From positions 124,001 through 188,000 of the forward strand of contig NZ_FNEX01000001.1 in NCBI RefSeq assembly GCF_900100435.1: a stretch of 64,000 bases of DNA. The letters are read 5' to 3'. The notes under the pieces are model-generated. The model saw nothing but the letters and a program-made list of their open reading frames with translations, searched no databases and was not told the DNA's origin. The translations under genes were made by a program, and so were the position numbers. Positions 35,840-44,695 of this stretch are shown in pieces (position 1 is the first letter of the stretch; each line of letters opens with the position of its first letter). The DNA comes from Pedobacter sp. ok626. Lineage in GTDB: Bacteria; Bacteroidota; Bacteroidia; Sphingobacteriales; Sphingobacteriaceae.

Positions 35840-36895
35840 TTAATTTTTCATGCCAACAATTCTGTTTAGGTCTTTGAGTTCAATGATATTGCCGTTTTTT
35901 TCAATTAAACCCTCATCTTTAAAATCAGACAAGGTTCTGCTAATGGTTTCAATGGCAACTCCTGCTAAAGCTGCAAGTTCCTCTCTTGAAATGTTGATCA
36001 TGCCCTGGGTGGCGGATTTTTTACTCAATCGAATCAAAACCTGGGAAATGCGTTTACGAACCGATAGGTATGCCAATTCAACAAGTTGCTCTTCTTTTTC
36101 GTGTATGTCTTTTGAAAGGATGCGGATAAACTGGCGACTTATTTCAGGGTATTTGTTCAGTAAGGGAATAATGAGGTTTTTGGGTAATAAACAAACCGAA
36201 CTGTCCTCAATTGCTTCGGCAGTTTCTGTAAAAATTTCATCCAATAATAGGGCATCTAAGCCAATATAGTCGTCAGCTTTGTATAATCCGGTAATAAAAG
36301 GTCGACCACCCTGGGCCTGTTTTACCGTTTTTATGCAGCCATCAATTACGATATATAGTCCTTGCGGACTGTCGCCGTCGTAATACAAGATTTGTTTTTT
36401 TTTGAGCTGTTTAATTTTGCGTCCAGTAGTCAGGGCTCTAAGTTCTTTGATTCCATTTTCACTCTGGTTTCCGACTGTGAGATTTTCAATGCTTTGAAAT
36501 ATGGTGCTATAATATTTTTTCTGCCTTTGGCATTTATTGATCCTGGCTTCAATTGCCTGAAGTAATTCTACATCATTAAATGGTTTAATAAGGAAATCAT
36601 CGGCGCCCATTTCCATCGCCTTTCTAAAATCTGAGTGTTCGGTCTTCGCGGTTAGAAAAATAAAAGGAATTTCGGCCGTACTGATATTTTTTCCAAGCAA
36701 ATACAAAACTCCATAACCATCAAGATCGGGCATCATAATATCGCACAATATGAGATCCGGTCGATGAAGAATTGCCATTTCAACTCCAGTTCTGCCATTC
36801 TCAGATTGAAATACGTTGTAGCCAGAAAGCTCAAGAATTTCCGAACAATTTTCACGGATATCTACACTGTCCTCAATAATTAAAATACTTTTCAT
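35840..36895 (-). CDS. Response-regulator receiver fused to Crp/Fnr-type regulator
   Basis: The 351-residue protein joins a receiver domain (about 1-125; acidic pocket Glu8/Asp9, phosphoacceptor Asp52 in LILCDIMMPD, Lys in FLIKPF) to a cyclic-nucleotide-binding-like domain (about 150-265) and a Crp-type winged helix. The recognition helix is I-E316-T-I-S319-R320, the same as in E. coli Fnr (V-E-T-I-S-R), so TTGAT-N4-ATCAA sites are expected; a perfect one lies at 45869-45882. No histidine kinase gene is next to it, and no Fnr-type cysteine cluster is seen. It stands in the middle of the island, convergent with ppsA and divergent from the P-type ATPase gene. Confidence 0.9.
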   Translation of the reverse strand: MKSILIIEDSVDIRENCSEILELSGYNVFQSENGRTGVEMAILHRPDLILCDIMMPDLDGYGVLYLLGKNISTAEIPFIFLTAKTEHSDFRKAMEMGADDFLIKPFNDVELLQAIEARINKCQRQKKYYSTIFQSIENLTVGNQSENGIKELRALTTGRKIKQLKKKQILYYDGDSPQGLYIVIDGCIKTVKQAQGGRPFITGLYKADDYIGLDALLLDEIFTETAEAIEDSSVCLLPKNLIIPLLNKYPEISRQFIRILSKDIHEKEEQLVELAYLSVRKRISQVLIRLSKKSATQGMINISREELAALAGVAIETISRTLSDFKDEGLIEKNGNIIELKDLNRIVGMKN

Positions 36896-36991
36896 TTTTG
36901 ATTAGATCATATGAGTATGTTTGATTTACAATATAGGGAAGATTTTTATAACAAGTTAGTTGATTTATTGTTTGTTATTAAGTAAATAGAT

Positions 36992-39487
36992 ATGAAAACA
37001 GGCTCCATACAAGGTTTAAATAGTTCAGAAGTCATCCTTGCCAGGCAGAAATACGGAAGTAATTTATTAAATCATAAAAAGGAGAGCGGCTTCTTGCAAG
37101 GAGCAAAAGGATTGATTAAAGAGCCAATGGTGGTGATGTTGCTTGTTGCTACAGCTATTTATTTTATAAATGGCAATATTGGCGACGGGATTTTTATGGG
37201 GACTGCCATCATCTTGGTCTCGGTCATTTCCTTATATCAGGATTCCAGAAGCAGAAATGCGCTTGCTCAACTCAAAAAACTGACAGCCCCCGATTGTAAA
37301 GTGATTAGAGAGGGCCATACTATTCAGCTAAAAAGCGAAGAACTTGTGGTTGGCGATAGCCTAATCGTTGAGGAGGGGACCTTTATCGTCGCTGATGGAG
37401 TGATTGAGCAGTCCAACGATTTTTCTGTGAATGAATCTATATTAACCGGCGAATCATTACCTGTTTATAAAGATCGTACGCTGGCCGATAATCAAATTTA
37501 CGCAGGTACAACAGTAGCAAGTGGCTTAGCGATTGCAACTGTTACGGCAATAGGAAATGAGACAAAACTAGGGAAAGTAGGTAAAAGTCTTGAAAGTATC
37601 CAAGAGGAGCAAACACCATTAGAGTCACAAATCAATGATTTTGTGAAGAAAATGGTAATTGTAGGCAGTATTATTTTTCTAATTGTATGGGGCATCAATT
37701 TTTATAATTCCGGTCATGCTTTAGATAGCCTGATGAAAGCCCTTACCATTGCGATGAGTATTTTACCCGAGGAGATTCCTGTAGCCTTTACCACATTTAT
37801 GGCCCTTGGGGCATGGCGGTTAATGAAAATGGGTGTTGTGGTGAAACAAATGAAAACGGTTGAAACCTTGGGTAGTGCTACAGTTATATGTACAGATAAA
37901 ACCGGTACAATTACCGAAAATAAAATGGCCCTGGTTCGCCTTTATGATATGACCCTGTGTAAGCTCACAAATCCCGATACGGAAGAACTTGCTGAGACAG
38001 AAAAGGGGCTGATAGCAATTGCAATGTGGGCAAGTGAGCCAATACCATTTGATCCGATGGAAATGGCCTTGCATAAGGCTTATGCCGAATTTTTTCCCCT
38101 GGATGAAAGACCGCAGTATAAAATGAGACATGAGTATCCTTTGGCTGGGAAACCACCGATGATGACGCATATCTTTCAGGACACAAATGGACACCGTATC
38201 ATCGCTGCTAAGGGGGCGCCCGAAGCTTTATTGGCTGTTTCTGATTTAAAACCTGCCGATAAGGATCAAGTCGAAGCCGCTGTTAAAACCTTGGCCTCCG
38301 AAGGCTATCGGGTACTTGGAGTAGGGGAAGCAATTTTTGAGGGGGATAATTTTCCTGCAAAACAACAGGATTTTAGGTTTGTATTTAAGGGGCTGGTTGC
38401 TTTTTATGATCCCCCTAAAAAAAATATTTCATCAGTATTCGAGGATTTCTATAAGGCAGGAATTGAAGTGAAGATTGTGACGGGTGACAATGCCATAACA
38501 ACTTCGGCAATTGCAAGGCAGATTGGTTTTAGGGGATACGAGAACAGCATTGCGGGTGATGAGTTGATGAAGCTTTCGGAGCAGGGATTACAACAAAGGG
38601 TTAACCATGATTCTATTTTTACCAGAATGTTTCCCGAAGCGAAGCTAAAAATCATCGATGCATTGAAAGCCAACAACGAGATTGTGGCCATGATAGGAGA
38701 TGGTGTAAATGATGGCCCAGCATTAAAAGCAGCGCATATCGGTATTGCAATGGGTAAAAAAGGGACTGAAATCGCAAAACAGGCAGCATCCTTGGTGCTG
38801 GTTGCCGATGACCTGGAAAAAATGGTCGTTGCCGTTGCTATGGGCCGGAGGATTTATGCCAATCTTAAAAAGGCTATACAGTACATCATATCTATTCATA
38901 TTCCTATTATATTGACTGTATTTGTCCCCTTAGCCCTAGGCTGGATATATCCCAATATATTTTCTCCGGTGCATATTATATTTTTAGAACTGATTATGGG
39001 ACCAACTTGTTCGATAATTTATGAGAATGAACCTATGGAGAAGAATGCGATGTTGCAAAAGCCACGGCCATTTAGCAGTACGTTTTTTAACTGGAAAGAA
39101 TTGGTTACCAGTGTCGTTCAGGGTTTGGTTATCGCAATCGCTGCGATGATTGCTTATCAGTATGCCGTTGGCAGCAATTTTGGAGAATCAATAACAAGAA
39201 CGATGGTTTTTACGGTTTTGATTACGGCCAATATATTTTTAACATTGGTTAACAGGTCATTCTACTATAGTCTATTGAATACTTTGAAATACAAGAACAA
39301 TTTGGTTTTGGGAATTATAGCCCTAACGATTACTGCTTGCGGATCACTGATCTACATTAAACCATTGGCCGCCTTCTTTCAATTTGAGGCATTGACATTA
39401 AGGCAGTTGGGAATTGCCATAGGCATTGGTTTTATCAGCGTGATTTGGTACGAGCTGGTTAAATGGAAGAAGCGTTTTTCGAAATGA
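36992..39487 (+). CDS. P-type cation-transporting ATPase (P2-like)
   Basis: The 831-residue pump has the actuator motif ILTGESLPV, phosphorylation motif D302-K-T-G-T, nucleotide-domain K-G-A-P-E and hinge GDGVNDGPALKAA, with about ten membrane helices. The TM4 motif is PEEIP, placing it near Ca2+/Mn2+-type P2 pumps. At the TM6 site, where SERCA-like pumps carry a cation-binding Asp, this protein reads ELIMG (Gly670), so ion specificity is uncertain. It resembles CtpF of the mycobacterial DosR regulon in context. Its 3' end overlaps the convergent pfkB gene by 29 bp. Confidence 0.88.
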   Translation: MKTGSIQGLNSSEVILARQKYGSNLLNHKKESGFLQGAKGLIKEPMVVMLLVATAIYFINGNIGDGIFMGTAIILVSVISLYQDSRSRNALAQLKKLTAPDCKVIREGHTIQLKSEELVVGDSLIVEEGTFIVADGVIEQSNDFSVNESILTGESLPVYKDRTLADNQIYAGTTVASGLAIATVTAIGNETKLGKVGKSLESIQEEQTPLESQINDFVKKMVIVGSIIFLIVWGINFYNSGHALDSLMKALTIAMSILPEEIPVAFTTFMALGAWRLMKMGVVVKQMKTVETLGSATVICTDKTGTITENKMALVRLYDMTLCKLTNPDTEELAETEKGLIAIAMWASEPIPFDPMEMALHKAYAEFFPLDERPQYKMRHEYPLAGKPPMMTHIFQDTNGHRIIAAKGAPEALLAVSDLKPADKDQVEAAVKTLASEGYRVLGVGEAIFEGDNFPAKQQDFRFVFKGLVAFYDPPKKNISSVFEDFYKAGIEVKIVTGDNAITTSAIARQIGFRGYENSIAGDELMKLSEQGLQQRVNHDSIFTRMFPEAKLKIIDALKANNEIVAMIGDGVNDGPALKAAHIGIAMGKKGTEIAKQAASLVLVADDLEKMVVAVAMGRRIYANLKKAIQYIISIHIPIILTVFVPLALGWIYPNIFSPVHIIFLELIMGPTCSIIYENEPMEKNAMLQKPRPFSSTFFNWKELVTSVVQGLVIAIAAMIAYQYAVGSNFGESITRTMVFTVLITANIFLTLVNRSFYYSLLNTLKYKNNLVLGIIALTITACGSLIYIKPLAAFFQFEALTLRQLGIAIGIGFISVIWYELVKWKKRFSK

Positions 39488-40403
39488 TGCTGTACAAGAG
39501 GTTTACATCCTTTAAATGACATAGTTCCGTACCAGGGTTCATCGTTGCTGCCGACCCACAAGCTACGCCATATTGAGCGGATGCGATCAGATTTTTTTTA
39601 CGAGCCAGGCTAAGTACAATGCCGGCCAGCATACTGTCGCCGGCCCCCACAGTGCTTTGGACCCTCACATTGGGTACGGTAATTTTAAATGTGGTATCCT
39701 TTGTAACCAGTATGGCACCTTCGGGCCCCAAGGAAGTAATTACAATTTCGCATTTAAACTTCCGGATTACTTCTTTGGAAGCATCGGCCACCTGATCAAT
39801 GCTAAGGAAATCTTTGTTGACTAATGATGCCAGTTCTTTTAAATTAGGTTTGATTAAATAAACGCCAGCTTCAACTGCCCGCCTTAATGGCTCAGCAGAA
39901 GTATCAACGATTAATCTGGCATTTTTTGATCTGGCTATTTCTGAGATTTTCCCAAATATATCTGGTGGTACACCTGATTGTAAACTGCCACTTGCCACGA
40001 TATAAGCTACATCTTTAATCTGTTCTATTGCTGTTAAACATTTTTGCCATTCCCTGGGATAGACTTTCTCTCCTGGCATCCCAAAACGGTACTGCAAATT
40101 GCTTTGCATTTCTTTTATAACCACGTTTTCTCTGGTACTTCCCCTGGTTTTGATCGGCAGGATATCAAGGCCTTCTGCACTAATTAATTTTGTGAAAATT
40201 CTTCCTGTATAACCGCCGGCCAGATAGATTGCAGTGCTACTCCCTTCAAGTCTTCTGATTGCCCTCGAAACATTAATCCCACCACCACCGGGCTCGTAGG
40301 TTGGTATAGTGCAGTTTAGCTTCTTCTCCGGTATCAATAGAGGAACAGAGGCGCTCTTATCAATAGCAGGGTTAAATGTCAGTGTTATAATCTTATCCCG
40401 CAT
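39459..40403 (-). CDS. pfkB: 6-phosphofructokinase 2 (PfkB family)
   Basis: The 314-residue product aligns by eye with E. coli PfkB: ITLTFNPAIDKSASV at the start, EPGGGGINVSRAIRRL (about 38-53), QYRFGMPGE, VASGSLQSGVPPD, LIKPNLKELASLVN and the ATP-site/catalytic motif STVGAGDSMLAGIVL with its Asp. It phosphorylates fructose 6-phosphate with ATP. Related 1-phosphofructokinase or tagatose-6-phosphate kinase activity cannot be excluded. It is transcribed divergently from the beta-CASP nuclease gene, and both share an Fnr-type site array. Confidence 0.88.
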   Translation of the reverse strand: MRDKIITLTFNPAIDKSASVPLLIPEKKLNCTIPTYEPGGGGINVSRAIRRLEGSSTAIYLAGGYTGRIFTKLISAEGLDILPIKTRGSTRENVVIKEMQSNLQYRFGMPGEKVYPREWQKCLTAIEQIKDVAYIVASGSLQSGVPPDIFGKISEIARSKNARLIVDTSAEPLRRAVEAGVYLIKPNLKELASLVNKDFLSIDQVADASKEVIRKFKCEIVITSLGPEGAILVTKDTTFKITVPNVRVQSTVGAGDSMLAGIVLSLARKKNLIASAQYGVACGSAATMNPGTELCHLKDVNLLYSIISKNASSI

Positions 40404-40432
40404 AATAACAATTTGAACAATATAGCATTAGG

Positions 40433-40498
40433 TAAAAATCGGTATTATCAGGCATTCTTTATATGATAGCGCACATTCATATTTGTGTTCTTAATCAT
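40433..40498 (-). promoter_or_regulatory. Fnr-type sites and -7 element for pfkB
   Basis: On the minus strand a weaker proximal site ATGTG-CGCT-ATCAT lies at 40476-40463 (centre 40469.5), with GATTTTTA at 40440-40433 exactly 29.5 bp away. The site at 40485-40498 is centred 22 bp upstream and also serves the divergent gene. The pfkB start codon is at 40403. Confidence 0.5.
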
Positions 40499-40550
40499 TA
40501 TCTGGCATGTTCATCGTCATTGTAGTAATGAAGATATTGTATCAATTTTA
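40485..40550 (+). promoter_or_regulatory. Fnr-type sites and -7 element for the beta-CASP nuclease gene
   Basis: The distal site GTGTT-CTTA-ATCAT (40485-40498) and proximal site ATGTT-CATC-GTCAT (40507-40520) are 22 bp apart. The -7-like CAATTTTA starts at 40543, 29.5 bp from the proximal centre. This places the transcript start downstream of the first ATG at 40507 and favours a start codon at 40573. Confidence 0.55.
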
Positions 40551-40572
40551 TATCAGTTTAAATATGCTGGAA

Positions 40573-41994
40573 ATGAATCAAGTAATCTTACAATCGCTTG
40601 GAGCTGCGGAGACAGTAACAGGTTCAAAACATTTACTAAAAACGCCTGAATTGACTATTCTGATAGATTGTGGGCTGTTTCAGGGAATCAAATCTTTAAG
40701 GGAGCAAAACTGGTTCCCACTAAATATTTCCGCTAATGAAATTGATTTGATCATTTTAACCCATGCTCATCTAGACCATTGCGGCTATATCCCTTTGTTG
40801 GTAAAGAAAGGATTTAAAGGGAAAATCTACATGACTAAGCCAACCGCTGCACTTGTCCAACTGATTTTATTGGATAGCGCCAAACTACAGGAAGAAGATG
40901 CCGAGCGTGCAAATAAACATCACTATAGTAAACATCATCCAGCTAAGCCGCTTTATACAATTGAAGATGCCGAAGCTTGTTTTAAATATTTTTATGTCCA
41001 GGATTGTGATATTTTTATTCGGCTAAGCGATCATATTCACTTTAGGTTTAAACTCTGTGGGCATATTTTGGGAGCCTGCTCCGTAGAATTGACCTGTTTT
41101 GAGAAAGTTATCATTTTTTCTGGTGACATAGGGAGACCGCAGAGTGCTATTTTAAATCCTCCGGATTATTTTACTTCGGCAGATTATATAGTGATGGAGT
41201 CAACCTATGGCGATAGACTTCATCCTGATACTGATCCATATGATGAGTTAGCAGATCTGATAAACGAAACGATACGTCGGCGAGGCAATATTCTTATCCC
41301 AAGCTTTGCTGTCGGTCGTGCCCAGGAGTTGATTTATATGTTGAATCTGTTAAAGCAACAAGGTAAGATACCATTAAACCTTCCCATCATTATGGATAGC
41401 CCAATGGCCGCTGCAGCAACAAAAATATCGCTGCAGTATGCAGATGAATATACTAAGGTAAGCCAAAGGGAATTTCAAGAGATTAGCGATCACATCATCA
41501 TCAATCAGGATTATAACAATACGATTGGGTTTATTAAAGATAAGAAAAGCAAAATTGTTATTGCTGCAAGTGGAATGCTAACTGGGGGCCGCGTACTGGA
41601 ATACCTAAAACATTATGTAGGAGATAATAAGAACACCATTTTAATGATTGGTTTTCAGGCCGAAGGTACAAGGGGACGGGCATTGCTCAATAACACACAT
41701 GAAGTTAAAATTCATGGGCAATATTATGCGGTAAATGCGAAGGTTACCGAAATACAATACTTGTCGGCTCATGCTGATCAGGCCGAATTATTAGACTGGA
41801 TTAAGAAATTTGAACCTGCTCCCAAATCAATCTTCCTGGTTCACGGAGAGCCTTGTGCACAGGAGTCCTTTAGAGTTAAGGTTCAAACAGCATTACACCT
41901 ACCAGTTAAAATAATGAAGCAAAATCAGGATGTGTTGCTATTTACCTGCGATTATGAAATTGTATCGCCCACGCCAGTAAAATCAAATCATTAA
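40573..41994 (+). CDS. MBL-fold / beta-CASP RNA exonuclease-like hydrolase
   Basis: I choose ATG 40573 (MNQVILQSLGAAETVTGSKHLL, 473 residues); an ATG at 40507 is in frame but lies within a predicted operator and adds atypical hydrophobic residues, and 40564 is also possible. The MBL site shows HAHLDHCG (about 60-67), the later Asp in FSGDIGRP, and the beta-CASP insert (FAVGRAQELIYML). The C-terminal motif is LSAHADQAELLDWI. Family members (YsgA/CPSF-73-like, RNase J relatives) process RNA. In the island it may adjust RNA turnover during dormancy, which is inference. Its 3' end overlaps gpmA by 12 bp. Confidence 0.87.
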   Translation: MNQVILQSLGAAETVTGSKHLLKTPELTILIDCGLFQGIKSLREQNWFPLNISANEIDLIILTHAHLDHCGYIPLLVKKGFKGKIYMTKPTAALVQLILLDSAKLQEEDAERANKHHYSKHHPAKPLYTIEDAEACFKYFYVQDCDIFIRLSDHIHFRFKLCGHILGACSVELTCFEKVIIFSGDIGRPQSAILNPPDYFTSADYIVMESTYGDRLHPDTDPYDELADLINETIRRRGNILIPSFAVGRAQELIYMLNLLKQQGKIPLNLPIIMDSPMAAAATKISLQYADEYTKVSQREFQEISDHIIINQDYNNTIGFIKDKKSKIVIAASGMLTGGRVLEYLKHYVGDNKNTILMIGFQAEGTRGRALLNNTHEVKIHGQYYAVNAKVTEIQYLSAHADQAELLDWIKKFEPAPKSIFLVHGEPCAQESFRVKVQTALHLPVKIMKQNQDVLLFTCDYEIVSPTPVKSNH

Positions 41995-42603
41995 TTCCAT
42001 TTTAAGGATTTGCAGGCTTTTGTTCATTGTATATTTTTTTGGAATTCCGGTAGGGAGCTCTGTGTTGATGATTTCTTGAGGACTTAAGTGCTCGAGGAAC
42101 ATCATTAGCGCTCTTAAACTGTTTCCATGTGCGACAACCAATACCGTTTTACCTTCCATTAATTGGGGGACAATCGATTTATGATAATAGGGTAATACCC
42201 TTTCGGCAGTATCTTTGAGGCTTTCTCCACCTGGGGGAGCAATATCGTAGGATCGTCGCCAGATCATAACCTGATCCAAACCATATTTTAAAGCAGTATC
42301 CGACTTATTTAATCCTTCGAGGCTTCCATAGCATCTTTCGTTTAGCAATTTATTCTTAACTACAGGGATGTTTTCAATCCCGCATACTTTTAAGATGATG
42401 TTCAATGTATGCTGAGCCCTTTTAAGCGTAGAAGTAAACGCAATGTCTATTTTCTCGTTTTTTAGTAGCTTTCCCGCATGTAACGCTTCCTCTTCTCCAG
42501 TTTTGGTAATATCAATATCTTTCCAACCAGTAAAGCGGTTCTCTAAGTTCCACAAGGATTGTCCATGTCTGAGCAGGATTAATGTAGCGTATTTTTCACC
42601 CAT
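41983..42603 (-). CDS. gpmA: 2,3-bisphosphoglycerate-dependent phosphoglycerate mutase
   Basis: The 206-residue enzyme has the phospho-His motif LLRHGQSLWNLENRFTGWKD (His about 13), the FTSTLKRAQHT segment, NERCYGSLEGLNKSDT and the second His in VVAHGNSLRALMMF. It interconverts 3- and 2-phosphoglycerate. At 206 residues it is somewhat shorter than E. coli GpmA (250). It follows Usp 3 by 4 bp and so probably shares its Fnr-type promoter, joining PfkB, PpsA and D-LDH as island carbon enzymes. Confidence 0.92.
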   Translation of the reverse strand: MGEKYATLILLRHGQSLWNLENRFTGWKDIDITKTGEEEALHAGKLLKNEKIDIAFTSTLKRAQHTLNIILKVCGIENIPVVKNKLLNERCYGSLEGLNKSDTALKYGLDQVMIWRRSYDIAPPGGESLKDTAERVLPYYHKSIVPQLMEGKTVLVVAHGNSLRALMMFLEHLSPQEIINTELPTGIPKKYTMNKSLQILKMELMI

Positions 42604-42607
42604 GGGG

Positions 42608-43486
42608 TTAATTTAGAAAGGCTGCCGGCTCGGTGGGGGGTAAGACAAGTAAAGGTAGGGAGAGTTGTTTTGCTACCTTTTGGGTCTGACTACCCTTCAG
42701 GATTTCATTAATGAAATTGCGGTTTTTATGTACAATAGCAAGCCATCCATGCTGCTCATTTTCAGCACAGAGTTCTTCAAGGCCGTCGGCAACAGATTTG
42801 TTCAAAAGTGATTTACAAGAAATCTTTTGGTTGCCCAGGTTGTTGGAAAGTTGCGTGATGAATTGATCCTGTTGCTGTTTAATTTCTAAGGGTTCAATAC
42901 GCTTTTTATTGATGATGTGCATGAGGGTTAATTCTAGATTTAATGGCTGTATTAATTTTATGAGTTTATCAGCTGCTCCAAGTTCTTCCGCACTAAAATC
43001 TGTTGCAAAGGCAACCCAGGATATTTTGTGGATCTGAATTTTTGGTGGAACCAATAGCAGTGGAATAGTGGCAGAGTCGATCAGGTATCTGGTATGGTTT
43101 CCAAGTAGTAAATGCTTCAAACCACTACTCGCGTGTGTACCTATGATAATTAAATCTATTTTTCTCTGATTGATGATGAGATTAATAACATTAGTGACAA
43201 TGCCAGTTTCACAAATACAAGTTATTGGCGGGCGAAAGCCAGTTGAATGGTCATGAGCTTCTAAGCTTTTCTTCATATCCTCTAATGCCTCCATCGTATC
43301 GTTTTCGATTGAGCCATAATCCTTAGGTGGCCATAGCACGACTTCATATTGTGGGATTTCAGCAGGTATATTGATTACATTACAAAAAATAACTTTTGCT
43401 TCCAGTAGTTTAGCTACTTCATATCCATACTTAACCGCATGATTGCCGGTTGATGAAAAATCTGTTAGACAGAGAATAGTTTTCAT
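42608..43486 (-). CDS. Double-domain universal stress protein (Usp 3), degenerate ATP motif
   Basis: The 292-residue product has the same double-Usp layout as the other two (start KTILCLTDFSSTGNHAV; end LKGSQTQKVAKQLSLPLLVLPP) but is more diverged. The nucleotide motif of domain 1 reads GTHASSGLKHLLLGNH: the second Gly is Ala and the final GS is GN, so ATP binding may be weak or lost. It is the first gene of a unit with gpmA, behind two Fnr-type sites. Confidence 0.9.
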   Translation of the reverse strand: MKTILCLTDFSSTGNHAVKYGYEVAKLLEAKVIFCNVINIPAEIPQYEVVLWPPKDYGSIENDTMEALEDMKKSLEAHDHSTGFRPPITCICETGIVTNVINLIINQRKIDLIIIGTHASSGLKHLLLGNHTRYLIDSATIPLLLVPPKIQIHKISWVAFATDFSAEELGAADKLIKLIQPLNLELTLMHIINKKRIEPLEIKQQQDQFITQLSNNLGNQKISCKSLLNKSVADGLEELCAENEQHGWLAIVHKNRNFINEILKGSQTQKVAKQLSLPLLVLPPTEPAAFLN

Positions 43487-43540
43487 GACTTAGATCTTTA
43501 TCTTTATTTCTTTACTGTACAAATGTTTGTAGGGCATTTG

Positions 43541-43606
43541 TAAATTTCAAGGAAATAAATCAATTATGAAATGATGCCTGTCACGGAAGAGGATGATTGA
43601 CAACAT
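43541..43606 (-). promoter_or_regulatory. Tandem Fnr-type sites and -7 element for Usp 3-gpmA
   Basis: The proximal site, read on the plus strand, is ATGAT-GCCT-GTCAC at 43571-43584 (centre 43577.5). GAAATTTA at 43548-43541 on the minus strand is 29.5 bp away. A distal site ATGAT-TGAC-AACAT at 43593-43606 is centred exactly 22 bp upstream. The start codon is at 43486. Confidence 0.65.
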
Positions 43607-43658
43607 GATTGTAATTACTACATTAATATTTCATAACCTTTCCATAATTAATGAGTTA

Positions 43659-44669
43659 TTAGTGAATTCTTAGGATGCAACCAGCCCATGAATAACCTAC
43701 TCCAAAGCCTGCGAGCAAAACGTTTCCCATTAGTTTGTCTTCTTTTTTTGCTTCAGTTAAAGCTATAGGAATAGTTGATGAAACCGTATTTCCACAATCC
43801 TCTAAAAAGTAGTAGAACTTTTCTTCTTCAATTTGTATTTTCTTCCGAAGATGATTGAGCATATACTTATTGGCCTGGTGAAAAATGTATAAATTGATAG
43901 CATCAGGCTGAAGGTTATTTTTAGACAATACGTTTTTTATTAATTCAGGAACCGCAGCCGAAGTAAAACTAAAAATCTCAGCACCGTTCATGTACAGTTT
44001 AGCTGGGTTGGTAACATTCCCAAATTCGTCCAGAACATCTTCTTCCTGTATACTAATACCCGGGTATTTTGCACCACCTTTTTTGATCATTAGGTTTTCA
44101 GCACCTCTACCATCAGTACCCAGATCAAAATCACCTATTTCAGCAAACCCGTCATTTAGCGTTATTAAAGTAGCCGAAGCAGCATCTCCAAATATTGTCC
44201 TATTGCTCTTATCCTGTGGATGAATAAATTTAGTGTAGATTTCTGCAGTGATCAATAAGATGTTAGTCGCAATGTTACCATAAATCAAACCCTTTGCAAG
44301 GCCTAAGCCATATACAAATCCCGAACAGCCTAAATTAAAATCTAAAGCGCCGCAAGAAGTTGGAGTCCCTAATCTATTTTGGACAATACAAGCTGTTGTC
44401 GGCAAGAAGTAATCTGGACTTTGCGTACATAAAAGGATAAAATCGATATGCTTTCGATCGATCTGATGTTCTTCAAATAATTTTTCAGCGACCTTAACAG
44501 CCATATCCGACGAAAATTCATCATCACCGGAAATGTGACGATTATAAATTCCAGTTTTGCCCGAGATTCTATCTATCGACCATTCCGGGAAAAGCTCGTT
44601 TATTTCAGGATTGGCCAAAACCTTTTCCGGTAAATAATAGGATATGGCTTTAATTTTTGCTTTCATCAT
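43659..44669 (-). CDS. 3-oxoacyl-ACP synthase III (FabH-like)
   Basis: The 336-residue thiolase-fold enzyme has the catalytic triad Cys115 (LGCSGF), His264 (FHQANKYM) and Asn294 (CGNTVSS). The sequence is nearer to pathway-specific KASIII enzymes of surface-polysaccharide or secondary-metabolite loci than to the housekeeping FabH. It lies 26 bp after an ACP gene and a NeuD-like acetyltransferase gene, so it likely loads an acyl group on that ACP, possibly for decoration of a sugar. The product is unknown. Confidence 0.88.
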   Translation of the reverse strand: MMKAKIKAISYYLPEKVLANPEINELFPEWSIDRISGKTGIYNRHISGDDEFSSDMAVKVAEKLFEEHQIDRKHIDFILLCTQSPDYFLPTTACIVQNRLGTPTSCGALDFNLGCSGFVYGLGLAKGLIYGNIATNILLITAEIYTKFIHPQDKSNRTIFGDAASATLITLNDGFAEIGDFDLGTDGRGAENLMIKKGGAKYPGISIQEEDVLDEFGNVTNPAKLYMNGAEIFSFTSAAVPELIKNVLSKNNLQPDAINLYIFHQANKYMLNHLRKKIQIEEEKFYYFLEDCGNTVSSTIPIALTEAKKEDKLMGNVLLAGFGVGYSWAGCILRIH

Positions 44670-44695
44670 AAACCCTCAAGATTAAACTCGCATCC

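Noticed and set aside
36896..36991. Fnr-type site between the receiver-Crp gene and the P-type ATPase gene
   Set aside because: TTGAT half-sites occur (36921, 36960) and TTGATTAGATCAT is near-palindromic, but the spacer is 3 bp or the second half is poor, and no -7 element stands at 29.5 bp.
40507..40572. Earlier start codon for the beta-CASP protein
   Set aside because: The ATG overlaps a predicted Fnr-type site and lies upstream of the -7 element, and the added residues do not resemble the family.
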